DNA of 64,000 nt from CAYMRL01 sp964398985 (GTDB taxonomy: Bacteria; Deinococcota; Deinococci; Deinococcales; Trueperaceae), in the NCBI GenBank assembly GCA_964398985.1, contig CAYNOS010000003.1:1-64000 (forward strand), in the 5' to 3' direction. A program made the position numbers and the translations under genes. Shown piece by piece: positions 1 through 8,678 of the stretch. Under the pieces are notes generated by a model. It worked only from the letters and a program-made list of their open reading frames with translations, searched no databases and had not been told where the DNA came from. Numbering within the stretch: the first letter of the stretch is position 1; each line of letters begins with the position of its first letter.

Positions 1-44
1 CGACCGGTGTCGACATCGAGATCAAGACGGTCGGAGGACGCTAA
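1..44 (+). CDS. rpsJ: 30S ribosomal protein S10, C-terminal end (partial)
   Basis: The window opens inside a reading frame that ends TGVDIEIKTVGGR-stop, which is the usual C-terminus of ribosomal protein S10. Only the last 13 full codons are present. S10 is the first gene of the S10 operon and also acts in transcription antitermination as NusE. The GGAGG inside its last codons serves as the Shine-Dalgarno sequence for rplC, which starts 2 bases after the stop, so the two genes are translationally linked. Confidence 0.9.
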   Translation, partial: TGVDIEIKTVGGR

Positions 45-46
45 AC

Positions 47-667
47 GTGAAAGGGATACTCGGCACCAAGGTGGGCATGACCCAGGTGTGGCAGGGGGAC
101 CGGCTGGTGCCGGTGACCGTCCTGCTCGCCGGCCCGTGCCCCGTGGTGCAACGCAAGAGCCCGGCCACTGACGGCTACTCGGCCGTCCAGTTGGGCTGGG
201 GGGAGGTGGCCGAGAAGCGCGTCAACAAGCCCGCGCTCGGTCACTTCAAGCGCGGAGGCGTCAAGCCGCAGCGTCATCTGGTCGAGTTCCGCGACTACGC
301 TCCGGAAGCCGACGAGGTCAAGGTAGACGTCTTCGCTGTCGGCGAGAAGGTCGACATCACCGGCACCAGCAAGGGCCGCGGCACCGCCGGCGTGATGAAG
401 CGCTGGAACTTCGCCGGCATGCCCGCGACGCACGGCACCAAGAAGAAGCACCGCCACCCCGGCTCGATCGGGCAGCGCAAGTTCCCCGGTCGTGTCTACA
501 AGGGTAAGCGGATGGCCGGTCGCTATGGTGCCGAACCGGTGACCACGCTGGCCCTCGAGGTCGTTGAGGTGCGCCCGGAAGACAACCTGCTGTTGATCAA
601 GGGCGCAGTCCCCGGCCCCAACGGCGGACTCGTCGTGGTCCGCCAGTCGAACAGGAGGGCCGCGTGA
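47..667 (+). CDS. rplC: 50S ribosomal protein L3
   Basis: This 206-residue protein is L3, an early-assembly 23S rRNA-binding protein whose extended loop reaches the peptidyl transferase centre. It begins MKGILGTKVGMTQ, the standard L3 start, and has the central loop region GTSKGRGTAGVMKRWNF. The start codon is GTG at 47, with GGAGG at 33-37 inside rpsJ. It is the second gene of the S10 operon and its TGA overlaps the start of rplD (TGATG). Confidence 0.97.
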   Translation: MKGILGTKVGMTQVWQGDRLVPVTVLLAGPCPVVQRKSPATDGYSAVQLGWGEVAEKRVNKPALGHFKRGGVKPQRHLVEFRDYAPEADEVKVDVFAVGEKVDITGTSKGRGTAGVMKRWNFAGMPATHGTKKKHRHPGSIGQRKFPGRVYKGKRMAGRYGAEPVTTLALEVVEVRPEDNLLLIKGAVPGPNGGLVVVRQSNRRAA

Positions 668-1266
668 TGGCAGTGACCATCGACGTCATCGGGACCGACC
701 GCAAGGTCACCCTCGACCTGCCGGAGCCCAAGGAGTCGGTCCTTCACGAGGTCGTCGCGTGGCAGCTCGCCAAGCGTCGGCGCGGAACGGCCGCCACCAA
801 GACCCGTGGCATGGTCACCGGGTCGACCGCGAAGATCTACCCGCAGAAGGGTACCGGCCGTGCCCGGCACGGTAGCCGCAAGGCGCCGATCTTCGTCGGC
901 GGCGGTGTCAGCTTCGGACCGCAGCCCCGCAACTACGACTACACGCTGCCCAAGCGCGTGCGCCGACTCGGCCTGCAGATGGCGATCGCGGCGCGCGCCA
1001 ACGACGGCCGCCTGACCTTGGTGGACTCGTTCAACGTCACCGGCAAGACCCGCGAGTTCGTCGCGTGGGCGAAGTCGAACGGCTTCACCGGCGAAGAGCG
1101 GGTCCTGTTGGTCACCGACGACGAGCTGGCTCGCCGCGCGGCGCGCAACCTGCCGTGGGTCGACGTGCTCGCGACCAAGGGCCTGAACGTCTACGACATC
1201 CTCAGAGCCGATCGCGTCATCGCCGACGCCTCGCTCTTCGAGTCCGTCGCCGAGGTGCAGGAATGA
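667..1266 (+). CDS. rplD: 50S ribosomal protein L4
   Basis: This is L4 (about 199 residues), a 23S rRNA-binding protein that lines the exit tunnel. The conserved stretch with RGMVTGSTAKIYPQKGTGRA and ARHGSRKAPIFVGGGVSFGP matches the L4 tunnel loop. The chosen start is ATG at 667, which overlaps the rplC stop and follows AGGAGGG; GTG at 664 is an in-frame alternative. In enterobacteria L4 represses its own operon. I see no evidence for or against that here, because the operon leader lies outside the window. Confidence 0.96.
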   Translation: MAVTIDVIGTDRKVTLDLPEPKESVLHEVVAWQLAKRRRGTAATKTRGMVTGSTAKIYPQKGTGRARHGSRKAPIFVGGGVSFGPQPRNYDYTLPKRVRRLGLQMAIAARANDGRLTLVDSFNVTGKTREFVAWAKSNGFTGEERVLLVTDDELARRAARNLPWVDVLATKGLNVYDILRADRVIADASLFESVAEVQE

Positions 1267-1550
1267 CCGCTCACGAAGTCATCCTGTCGCCGGTGCTGAG
1301 CGAGAAGGCGGTCACCGCGATCGGTGACGGCAAGTACTCGTTCTTCGTGCACCCCAAGGCCAACCGCGTCCAGATCAAGGAAGCGATCGAGACGGTGTTC
1401 GAGGTCGACGTGACCAAGATCAACCTCGTCAACGTCAGAGGCAAGCTCAAGCGCCTCGGCCGCTACGCCGGCCACGCTTCTCGTCGCAAGAAGGCCATCG
1501 TCACGCTCAAGACCGGGCAGCGCATCGAGCAGCTCGAAGGTCTGTCCTAA
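1263..1550 (+). CDS. rplW: 50S ribosomal protein L23
   Basis: This 95-residue protein is L23, which sits at the exit-tunnel rim and forms the docking site for trigger factor and SRP. It begins MTAHEVILSPVLSEKAV, the typical family N-terminus, and contains the FEVDVTKINLVNVRGK region. The ATG at 1263 overlaps the rplD stop (ATGA), so coupled translation is likely. The same frame is open further upstream, but homology starts at this ATG. Confidence 0.96.
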   Translation: MTAHEVILSPVLSEKAVTAIGDGKYSFFVHPKANRVQIKEAIETVFEVDVTKINLVNVRGKLKRLGRYAGHASRRKKAIVTLKTGQRIEQLEGLS

Positions 1551-1564
1551 GGGAGGAGGAGAAG

Positions 1565-2398
<834 letters not shown>

Positions 2399-2401
2399 GT
2401 C

Positions 2402-2671
2402 ATGGCTCGCAGCCTCAAGAAGGGCCCGTTCGTAGACGAGCACCTGCTCAAGAAGATCGACGCAGCCAACGTCTCCGGCGACCGCCGCGTGATCAAGACC
2501 TGGAGCCGCCGCTCGACCGTCGTGCCCGAGATGGTCGGTCACACGATCGGCGTCTACAACGGCCGCCAGCACGTGCCGGTGTTCGTGCAGGAGACGATGG
2601 TCGGCCACAAGCTGGGCGAGTTCTCGCCCACCCGTACCTTCCGCGGTCACAGCGGCAGCCGTAAGGAGTGA
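2402..2671 (+). CDS. rpsS: 30S ribosomal protein S19
   Basis: This 89-residue protein is S19, which binds 16S rRNA in the small-subunit head with S13. MARSLKKGPFVDEHLLKKI and the C-terminal LGEFSPTRTFRGH are family signatures. It starts 3 bases after the rplB stop. The next gene's Shine-Dalgarno (AAGGAG) lies inside the last codons of rpsS. Confidence 0.97.
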   Translation: MARSLKKGPFVDEHLLKKIDAANVSGDRRVIKTWSRRSTVVPEMVGHTIGVYNGRQHVPVFVQETMVGHKLGEFSPTRTFRGHSGSRKE

Positions 2672-2673
2672 GC

Positions 2674-3018
2674 GTGCCACAGGCCAAGGCTTCGCTCCGC
2701 ATGCTGCGCGTCACCCCGCGCAAGACCAGGCTCGTCGCCGACTTGATCAGAGGCAAGAAGGTCGACGAGGCCGAGGCGATCTTGCGGTTCACCGACAAGC
2801 GCTCCGCCGCTCCGATGCTGAAGCTGCTGAAGAGCGCTCGCGCCAACGCGGTGAACAACCACGACATGTTCGACGACAGCCTCTTCGTCAAGGAAGTGCA
2901 GGTCGGCGACGGTCCGACCCTCAAGCGCACCATGCCCCGCGCCCGCGGCCGGGCCGACATGATGCGCAAGCGCACCTGCCACATCTCGATTGTCCTGGAG
3001 GAACGCAGTGGGAAATAA
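2674..3018 (+). CDS. rplV: 50S ribosomal protein L22
   Basis: This is L22 (about 114 residues), whose long beta-hairpin reaches the exit tunnel and carries macrolide-resistance positions in other bacteria. The hairpin region PRARGRADMMRKRTCHISIV is clear. I chose GTG at 2674 because AGGAG at 2664-2668 then has a 5-base spacing; GTG at 2668 is also in frame but overlaps that ribosome-binding site. Its end overlaps the rpsC start by 11 bases. Confidence 0.95.
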   Translation: MPQAKASLRMLRVTPRKTRLVADLIRGKKVDEAEAILRFTDKRSAAPMLKLLKSARANAVNNHDMFDDSLFVKEVQVGDGPTLKRTMPRARGRADMMRKRTCHISIVLEERSGK

Positions 3019-3787
3019 GATCAACCCCGTCGGCTTCCGGCTGGGTGTGAACAAAGTTCCTTCGGCGCACTGGTATGCGTCCTCCAAGGACTACCCACGC
3101 CTGCTGGCCGAAGACGAGCGCATCCGTGAGATCGTCACGAAAGACGTCGGTCACTCCGGCATCTCGCGCATCGACATCGAACGAGCCGCGCACAACATCA
3201 ACGTCACCGTGCACACGGCCAAGCCCGGCGTGGTCATCGGCCGCGGCGGCGAGGCGATCAAGCTGCTGCGCCACAAGCTCGGCACCGAGATCCCCGGCAC
3301 CATCGCCGTCAACGTGCAGGAGGTGGCCAACCCGAACACCAACGCGATGCTGATCGCCCAGCGCATCTCCGAACAGCTCGAGCGCCGCTTCGCGTTCCGC
3401 AGGGCGATGAAGCAAGCCGTGCAGCGCACGATGGAGTCGGGTGCCCGCGGCGTCAAGGTCCGCTGCTCCGGCCGCCTCGGCGGCGCCGAACAGGCTCGCC
3501 CCGAGTGGTACGCCGACGGCCGCGTTCCGTTGCAGACGCTGCGCGCCGACATCGACTACGGCACCGCCCGCGCCAGCACCACCTACGGCGTGATCGGTGT
3601 GAAGGTGTGGGTGTTCCACGGCGAGATCGTCGGGGACCGCCAGCGCCGCGCCGCGGTGCTGCCCCGCCCTCGTCAGGAAGACGACAAGAAGCGCCGCCGC
3701 CGGCCGCAGGCGCGCAGACGCGAAGGTCCGGGCGGCGCCAAGCCGGCTGGCCGCGACGCCAAGCCGCGTGCTCGTAAGGACCGCTGA
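3008..3787 (+). CDS. rpsC: 30S ribosomal protein S3
   Basis: This is S3 (259 residues), part of the mRNA entry tunnel. The N-terminal KH domain has the GVVIGRGGEAIKLL loop, and the C-terminal domain ends with DIDYGTARASTTYGVIGVKV. An additional tail of about 45 residues, rich in Arg, Lys and Pro, follows and should contact rRNA or mRNA. The start is GTG at 3008, giving MGNKINPVGFRLG, with GGAGG 6 bases upstream. Confidence 0.97.
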   Translation: MGNKINPVGFRLGVNKVPSAHWYASSKDYPRLLAEDERIREIVTKDVGHSGISRIDIERAAHNINVTVHTAKPGVVIGRGGEAIKLLRHKLGTEIPGTIAVNVQEVANPNTNAMLIAQRISEQLERRFAFRRAMKQAVQRTMESGARGVKVRCSGRLGGAEQARPEWYADGRVPLQTLRADIDYGTARASTTYGVIGVKVWVFHGEIVGDRQRRAAVLPRPRQEDDKKRRRRPQARRREGPGGAKPAGRDAKPRARKDR

Positions 3788-3789
3788 AG

Positions 3790-4215
3790 ATGCTTCTTCC
3801 CAAGCGCGTCAAGTACCGCAAGCAGATGCGTGGCCGCATGAGCGGCGACACCAAGGGTGGCGACTACGTCGCCTTCGGTGATTACGGCCTCATCGCGCTG
3901 GAGCCGGCCTGGATCAAGTCGAACCAGATCGAGGCCTGCCGCGTCACGATGAGCCGCTTCTTCAAGCGCGGCGGCAAGATCTACATCCGGATCTTCCCCG
4001 ACAAGCCGGTGACCAAGAAGCCCCAGGAAGTACGCATGGGTAAGGGCAAGGGCGCCGTCGAGTACTGGGTGTCGGTGGTCAAGCCGGGCCGTGTGCTGTT
4101 CGAGGTCGCCAACGTCACCGAGGAGCAAGCCAAGGAGGCCTTCCGCCTCGCCTCGCACAAGCTGCCGATCAAGACCAAGATGGTCAAGCGGGAGATCTAC
4201 GATGAAGTCCAGTGA
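3790..4215 (+). CDS. rplP: 50S ribosomal protein L16
   Basis: This 141-residue protein is L16, which organises the A-site region of 23S rRNA and contacts 5S rRNA and tRNA. It begins MLLPKRVKYRKQMRGRM and contains RMGKGKGAVEYWV, both hallmarks. The ATG lies 2 bases after the rpsC stop, and the end overlaps rpmC by 14 bases. Confidence 0.97.
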   Translation: MLLPKRVKYRKQMRGRMSGDTKGGDYVAFGDYGLIALEPAWIKSNQIEACRVTMSRFFKRGGKIYIRIFPDKPVTKKPQEVRMGKGKGAVEYWVSVVKPGRVLFEVANVTEEQAKEAFRLASHKLPIKTKMVKREIYDEVQ

Positions 4216-4399
4216 GATCCGCAACCTGAACGCGGACGAGATCGCAGCCGAGGTGGCCAAGCGCCGCGAGGAACTGCTCGACCTCCGCATCCAGTCGGCG
4301 GTGGGCCAGACTTCGAACCCGCGGCGGATCCGCATCGCCAAGCGCGAGATCGCCAGGCTGCTGACAGTTGCCCGTGAGCTGGGCGAGGAGAGAACGTGA
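4202..4399 (+). CDS. rpmC: 50S ribosomal protein L29
   Basis: This small 65-residue protein is L29, a helical hairpin at the tunnel exit near L23. It begins MKSSEIRNLNADEIAAEV and has the conserved RREELLDLRIQ and RRIRIAKREIARLLTV helices. It overlaps the rplP stop by 14 bases and its TGA overlaps the rpsQ start (GTGA). Confidence 0.96.
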   Translation: MKSSEIRNLNADEIAAEVAKRREELLDLRIQSAVGQTSNPRRIRIAKREIARLLTVARELGEERT

Positions 4400-4641
4400 A
4401 GAAGACCATGCAAGGCCTGGTCGTCAGCGACAAGGCCAACAAGACCGTGACCGTCAACGTCGAGCGGCGCTTCAAACACCCGCTCTACGGCAAGGTCATC
4501 GCGGTCTCCAAACGGTACCTGGCGCACGACGAGGACAACGCCTACAGCGTGGGCGACCTCGTCGAGATCCAGTCCAGCCGGCCGATCAGCAGGCGCAAGC
4601 GCTTCGTCGTAACGCGCCTGATCGAGAAGGCCCGAGCGTAG
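4396..4641 (+). CDS. rpsQ: 30S ribosomal protein S17
   Basis: This is S17 (81 residues), an OB-fold primary 16S rRNA binder. The signatures QGLVVSDKANKTVTV and VGDLVEIQSSRPISRRKRF are present. It uses a GTG start that overlaps the rpmC stop, preceded by GAGGAG. Confidence 0.97.
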   Translation: MKKTMQGLVVSDKANKTVTVNVERRFKHPLYGKVIAVSKRYLAHDEDNAYSVGDLVEIQSSRPISRRKRFVVTRLIEKARA

Positions 4642-4659
4642 GTCAGGGGACAAGCGACG

Positions 4660-5028
4660 ATGATTCAGCAGGAGACCTACCTCGATGTGGCCGACAACTC
4701 CGGCGCGCGGCAGATCCAGTGCATCCGCGTGCTCGGCACCGGTCAGCAGTTCGTCGGCTCGGTGGGTGACGTGATCGTAGCGGCCGTCAAGGACGCGATC
4801 CCTCACTCCCAGATCAAGAAGGGCGACGTGGTGAAGGCGGTCATCGTGCGGACCAAGAAGGAAGTCAACCGCAAGGATGGCTCCTCGATCCGCTTCGACA
4901 GCAACGCCGCCGTCATCCTCAACGCCCAGAACGAGCCGCGCGGCACGCGCGTGTTCGGACCGGTGGCGCGCGAGCTTCGCGAGAAGCGCTTCATGCGCAT
5001 CGTCTCGCTGGCGCCGGAGGTTCTGTGA
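4660..5028 (+). CDS. rplN: 50S ribosomal protein L14
   Basis: This is L14 (122 residues), located at the subunit interface (bridge B8) and the docking site of ribosome silencing factor in other bacteria. It begins MIQQETYLDVADNSGARQI, which is nearly invariant, and ends MRIVSLAPEVL. This is the first gene of the classical spc segment, but no promoter is evident in the 18-base gap, so it belongs to the same transcript. Confidence 0.97.
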   Translation: MIQQETYLDVADNSGARQIQCIRVLGTGQQFVGSVGDVIVAAVKDAIPHSQIKKGDVVKAVIVRTKKEVNRKDGSSIRFDSNAAVILNAQNEPRGTRVFGPVARELREKRFMRIVSLAPEVL

Positions 5029-5357
5029 TGGCACGGGTCAAGACCCACATCCGCAAGGGCGACAACGTGCGCGTTATCGCCGGCAAGTACAAGGGGGCCG
5101 AAGGCGAGGTCATCGCCGTCGACCGCGACAAGAGCCAGGTCTTGGTCAAGAACGTCAAGATCATCAAGAAGGCGCGCAAGCCCACGCAGGAGAACCCTCG
5201 CGGTGGCTTCGTTGAGCAGGAAGCGCCATTGCACCTGAGCAATGTCCAGGTCATCGACCCGCAGACTTCAACCCCGACCCGCATCGGGGTCACGGTCATG
5301 GCCGACGGCAGGAAGGTTCGAGTGGCCCGCAAGAGCGGCGTCCAACTCGACGAGTGA
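5028..5357 (+). CDS. rplX: 50S ribosomal protein L24
   Basis: This is L24 (109 residues), an assembly initiator with an N-terminal KOW motif (KGDNVRVIAGKYKGAEGEV) that binds the 5' part of 23S rRNA. ATG 5028 overlaps the rplN stop and has GGAGG 7 bases upstream; GTG 5025 is an alternative. Its TGA overlaps the rplE start region. Confidence 0.96.
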   Translation: MARVKTHIRKGDNVRVIAGKYKGAEGEVIAVDRDKSQVLVKNVKIIKKARKPTQENPRGGFVEQEAPLHLSNVQVIDPQTSTPTRIGVTVMADGRKVRVARKSGVQLDE

Positions 5358-5359
5358 GG

Positions 5360-5911
5360 ATGATGCAGAAGATCGAACTACCGATCAAGAAGCGCTACGC
5401 GCAGATCCAGCCGCAGCTGGTCGAGCGTCACGGCTACCCGAACCCGATGGCCATCCCGCGCATCGAGAAGGTCGTCGTCAACATGGGGCTGGGCGAGGCG
5501 AGGGAAGACTCAAAGGTCATGGACAAGGCCTCGCGCGAGATCGCTCAGATCACGCTCCAGCGTCCGGCCGTCACGCGCGCCAAGAAGTCCGTCTCGAACT
5601 TCAAGGTTCGGGCCGGGATGCCGGTCGGCCTGCGGGTCACGCTGCGCGGCGTGAAGATGTGGTCGTTCCTCGACCGCCTCATCAACATCGCGCTCCCGCG
5701 CGTCCGCGACTTCCGTGGCGTTCCCACCAACAGCTTCGACGGCCGCGGCAACTACAGCCTCGGCATCAAGGAGCAGATGGTGTTCCCTGAGATCAGCTAT
5801 GACCAGGTCGACGCTACGCGCGGCATGGACATCGCGATCGTGACCAGCGCCAAGACCGACGAGGAAGCTCGCAGCCTGCTCGAGCTACTCGGCATGCCGT
5901 TCCGGAAGTAA
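5360..5911 (+). CDS. rplE: 50S ribosomal protein L5
   Basis: This is L5 (about 183 residues), a 5S rRNA-binding central-protuberance protein that touches P-site tRNA. Clear family segments are MAIPRIEKVVVNMGLGE and FDGRGNYSLGIKEQMVFPEI. Three starts are possible (GTG 5354, ATG 5360, ATG 5363); no strong Shine-Dalgarno separates them, so the N-terminus is uncertain by a few residues. Confidence 0.95.
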   Translation: MMQKIELPIKKRYAQIQPQLVERHGYPNPMAIPRIEKVVVNMGLGEAREDSKVMDKASREIAQITLQRPAVTRAKKSVSNFKVRAGMPVGLRVTLRGVKMWSFLDRLINIALPRVRDFRGVPTNSFDGRGNYSLGIKEQMVFPEISYDQVDATRGMDIAIVTSAKTDEEARSLLELLGMPFRK

Positions 5912-5923
5912 GGGAGGAGACAC

Positions 5924-6109
5924 GTGGCCACCAAGGCTCAGATCGCCAAGGCCGCTCGGGCCCCCAGGTTCGCCGCCCGCCAGATCAACCGCTGCAGCCG
6001 CTGCGGCCGTTCGCGCGCTTACCTGCGCGACTTCGGCTTGTGCCGCATCTGCATGCGCGAGATGGCGCACAAAGGCTACCTGCCCGGCGTAGTCAAGTCG
6101 AGCTGGTGA
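5924..6109 (+). CDS. rpsZ: 30S ribosomal protein S14, zinc-binding type Z
   Basis: This short 61-residue S14 belongs to the zinc-containing C+ type. CSRCGR and CRICMRE give the four cysteines that hold zinc, and KGYLPGVVKSSW is the conserved end. The start is GTG 5924 after GGGAGGAGA. Longer zinc-free S14 proteins (about 101 residues) exist in other bacteria; this is clearly the short form found in Thermus and Gram-positives. Confidence 0.96.
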   Translation: MATKAQIAKAARAPRFAARQINRCSRCGRSRAYLRDFGLCRICMREMAHKGYLPGVVKSSW

Positions 6110-6228
6110 TTCGCAGCGCGGGGTGCTCGACGAGCGCCGCCGCGGACCAGCCGCCAACCACAGAAGCAGCAATTGCGGGGAGAAGGTCCACGCGCACGCG
6201 CGGATACCGACCCCACGGAGGAAGGTAA

Positions 6229-6624
6229 ATGCAGACGGATCCGATCGCAGACATGCTCACGCGCATCCGCAACGCCGCGGCCATCGCCGAGGCGCACGTC
6301 GATGTGCCGGCGAGCAAGTTCAAGAGTGCGCTGGCCGCAGTACTGGTCAGCGAAGGCTACCTGGGTGGAGTGGAGACAGTGGAAGTTGACGGCAAGCCGC
6401 AGCTCCGCATCGCCCTCAAGTACGGGCCCAAGCGCAAGAGCATCATCAACTCGCTCAAACGCGTGTCGAGCCCGGGGCGCCGCGCCTACGCGCGCGCTCA
6501 GCACGTTCCAGTGGTCAGGGGCGGCCTCGGGATCGCCGTGATCTCGACCTCCAAGGGCCTGATGCCCGACCGCGAAGCCCGCCGGAACAACCTCGGCGGG
6601 GAGATCGTGTGCGAGGTCTGGTGA
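6229..6624 (+). CDS. rpsH: 30S ribosomal protein S8
   Basis: This is S8 (131 residues), a primary 16S rRNA binder of the central domain. It begins MQTDPIADMLTRIRNA and ends ISTSKGLMPDREARRNNLGGEIVCEVW, with the usual C-terminal core. The 119 bases between rpsZ and this gene are the longest gap in the superoperon; they hold GC-rich inverted repeats and a good Shine-Dalgarno (GGAGGAAGG) but no reading frame I can support. Confidence 0.97.
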   Translation: MQTDPIADMLTRIRNAAAIAEAHVDVPASKFKSALAAVLVSEGYLGGVETVEVDGKPQLRIALKYGPKRKSIINSLKRVSSPGRRAYARAQHVPVVRGGLGIAVISTSKGLMPDREARRNNLGGEIVCEVW

Positions 6625-7166
6625 TGTCGAGGATCGGGAAGGCTCCCATCTCGCTGCCCAAGGCCGTCGAAGCCAAGGTGGCCGGCAACGGCCGCATCGA
6701 GGTCAAGGGCCCCAAAGGCAACCTCAGCGTCGACATCGCGCCGGTCCTCGAGGTGGCGGTCGAGGACGGCGTGTTGACCGTGAAGCGCAACAGCGACAAC
6801 CGCTTCGAGCGCGCCCAGCACGGCCTCGCTCGCGCCCTGCTGGCCAACGCGATCACCGGCGTCTCCGAAGGCTTCACCAAGAACCTCGAGATCCAAGGCG
6901 TCGGCTTCCGCTGCCAGATGAAGGGCTCCAACCTCGAGCTCAGCCTGGGCTTCTCGCATCCGGTCGTGATCACGCCCCCCGAGGGCGTGACGATCCAGGC
7001 GCCGGAGCCCACGAAGATCTCGGTCAGCGGCATCGACAAACAACTCGTCGGCCAGGTGGCGGCCAACATCCGCGCCGTCAGGCCGCCGGATTCCTACCAC
7101 GGCAAGGGCGTCAGGTACGCGGGCGAAGTCGTTCGCCTCAAGCCTGGCAAGGCCGCGGCGCGTTGA
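6624..7166 (+). CDS. rplF: 50S ribosomal protein L6
   Basis: This is L6 (180 residues), near the factor-binding stalk base. It begins MSRIGKAPISLP and has the second-domain signature VSGIDKQLVGQVAANIRAVR and YHGKGVRY. ATG 6624 overlaps the rpsH stop (TGATG). The same frame is open 15 bases further upstream but without homology. Confidence 0.97.
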   Translation: MSRIGKAPISLPKAVEAKVAGNGRIEVKGPKGNLSVDIAPVLEVAVEDGVLTVKRNSDNRFERAQHGLARALLANAITGVSEGFTKNLEIQGVGFRCQMKGSNLELSLGFSHPVVITPPEGVTIQAPEPTKISVSGIDKQLVGQVAANIRAVRPPDSYHGKGVRYAGEVVRLKPGKAAAR

Positions 7167-7185
7167 GGCAGGAGACAGCTAACGC

Positions 7186-7539
7186 ATGAGCAACATCACC
7201 CTCGTCCGCAAGGAGCGCCGCGAAAACCGCACCCGCAGCCGGCTGCGCCGCCCGGTGGAGACCGACCGTCTGCGCCTCAGCGTGTTCCGCAGCGCCCGCC
7301 ACATCTACGCACAGGTCATCGACGACACCAAGGGCGTGACCCTCGCCGAGGCCAACAGCAAGGCACTTGGCCTCAGCGGCAACAAGACGGTGCAAGCCAA
7401 CGCCGTCGGCAAGGCCCTGGCCGAGCGCGCCTTGGCTGCCGGTGTCAAGCGCGTCGTGTTCGACCGCGGTTCGTTCAAGTACCACGGTCGCGTCAAGGCC
7501 CTCGCCGAAGGGGCCCGTGAAGGAGGCCTCGAGTTCTGA
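7186..7539 (+). CDS. rplR: 50S ribosomal protein L18
   Basis: This is L18 (117 residues), a 5S rRNA-binding protein. RLSVFRSARHIYAQVIDD and the C-terminal DRGSFKYHGRVKALAEGAREGGLEF are diagnostic. A GGAG-type site lies upstream of ATG 7186, and the stop overlaps the rpsE start. Confidence 0.97.
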   Translation: MSNITLVRKERRENRTRSRLRRPVETDRLRLSVFRSARHIYAQVIDDTKGVTLAEANSKALGLSGNKTVQANAVGKALAERALAAGVKRVVFDRGSFKYHGRVKALAEGAREGGLEF

Positions 7540-8012
7540 TGGCTGACACCGATTTCGAAGACAAGGTCATCTTCATCCGTCGCACCGCCAAGACCTACAA
7601 GGGCGGTCGTCGTTTCCGGTTCGGGGCGATGGTCGTCATCGGCGACCGTCAGGGACGCGTTGGCGTCGGTCTGGGCAAGGCGCGGGAAGTCCCCGTGGCG
7701 GTCCAGAAGGGCCAGTACGTCGCTCGCCGCAACCTGATCAAGGTGCCGATCGCCGAGCCTGGCACCATCCCTCACGAAGTGCTCGGCGCGCACGGCACCA
7801 GTCGCGTGATGCTGAAGCCCGCCGGAGCGGGCACCGGCGTCATCGCCGGCAGCGTTCCGCGCGCGATCGTCGAGTTGGCCGGCTACCGCAACCTGCTGAC
7901 CAAGGAACTCGGCTCGCGCAACCAGACCAACGTCGCCTATGCGGTCATCGAGGGGCTCAAGCAGCTCAAGACCTTCGAGGACGCCAAGCGGGAGCGGGAA
8001 GCCGCGCGATGA
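7539..8012 (+). CDS. rpsE: 30S ribosomal protein S5
   Basis: This is S5 (157 residues), an mRNA helicase and fidelity protein of the small subunit. The N-terminal double-stranded RNA-binding region VIGDRQGRVGVGLGKAREV and the C-terminal GYRNLLTKELGSRNQTNV are conserved. ATG 7539 overlaps the rplR TGA, and its own TGA overlaps the rpmD ATG. Confidence 0.97.
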   Translation: MADTDFEDKVIFIRRTAKTYKGGRRFRFGAMVVIGDRQGRVGVGLGKAREVPVAVQKGQYVARRNLIKVPIAEPGTIPHEVLGAHGTSRVMLKPAGAGTGVIAGSVPRAIVELAGYRNLLTKELGSRNQTNVAYAVIEGLKQLKTFEDAKREREAAR

Positions 8013-8188
8013 GACTGACCTTGGCACGCAGCCTCATCGGCGTCTCCAAGGATCAGCGCGCCACAGTCAACGCGCTCGGTCTGCGCAAGCAGGGCGACAC
8101 CCGCGAGATCGTCGACAACCCAAGTACCCGCGGGATGGTGGCCAAGGTCGCCTACCTGCTGAAGATCGAAGGGCTGGAAGAGAAGTGA
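8009..8188 (+). CDS. rpmD: 50S ribosomal protein L30
   Basis: This 59-residue protein is L30. It reads MRLTLARSLIGVSKDQRA at its start, then LGLRKQGDTREIVDNPSTRG, the L30 core, and ends KIEGLEEK. It overlaps rpsE by 4 bases and rplO by 4 bases, and lies exactly where L30 is expected between S5 and L15. Confidence 0.95.
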   Translation: MRLTLARSLIGVSKDQRATVNALGLRKQGDTREIVDNPSTRGMVAKVAYLLKIEGLEEK

Positions 8189-8676
8189 AGCTCAACGAAC
8201 TCAAGCCGGCTCCCGGCTCCAAGAAGGACCGCAAGCGCGTCGGCCGCGGGGTCGGCAGCGGTCGCGGCAAGACCGCGGGCCGCGGCGAGAAGGGCCAGAA
8301 GAGCCGCAGCGGCTTCAGCGGAGGCGCCGGTTGGGAAGGCGGCCGCTCTCGCCTTATCATGCGCCTGCCCAAGCGTGGCTTCACGCGTCAGAAGGACCCG
8401 CTGCAGATCGTCAACCTCTCGGGCCTCAACCTGTTCTCCGAAGGCGACGCGGTCGACGCGGTCGCCCTCGTCGCGCGCGGACTGATCAGGCGCGCCGATC
8501 ATCCCGTCAAGCTGCTCGGCGCCGGTGCGCTCGACGTCCGCGGCCTCAAGGTCAAGGTCCACTACGCCTCCAAGGGCGCCGTCAAGGCACTGGCTGACGC
8601 CGGCGGCACGCTCGACCTGCTGGTCGCAGCACCCGAGGACGACACCGACGCCGACGCCGCGGCCGAGGAGAACTAA
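8185..8676 (+). CDS. rplO: 50S ribosomal protein L15
   Basis: This is L15 (163 residues), a late-assembly scaffold protein. It begins MKLNELKPAPGSKKDRKRVG and continues with the Gly/Arg-rich arm (GSGRGKTAGRGEKGQKSR). The tail is acidic (residues about 150-163, DDTDADAAAEEN), which is unusual for a ribosomal protein end but not unique. GTG 8185 overlaps the rpmD stop; the frame upstream is open but non-homologous. Confidence 0.96.
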   Translation: MKLNELKPAPGSKKDRKRVGRGVGSGRGKTAGRGEKGQKSRSGFSGGAGWEGGRSRLIMRLPKRGFTRQKDPLQIVNLSGLNLFSEGDAVDAVALVARGLIRRADHPVKLLGAGALDVRGLKVKVHYASKGAVKALADAGGTLDLLVAAPEDDTDADAAAEEN

Positions 8677-8678
8677 GC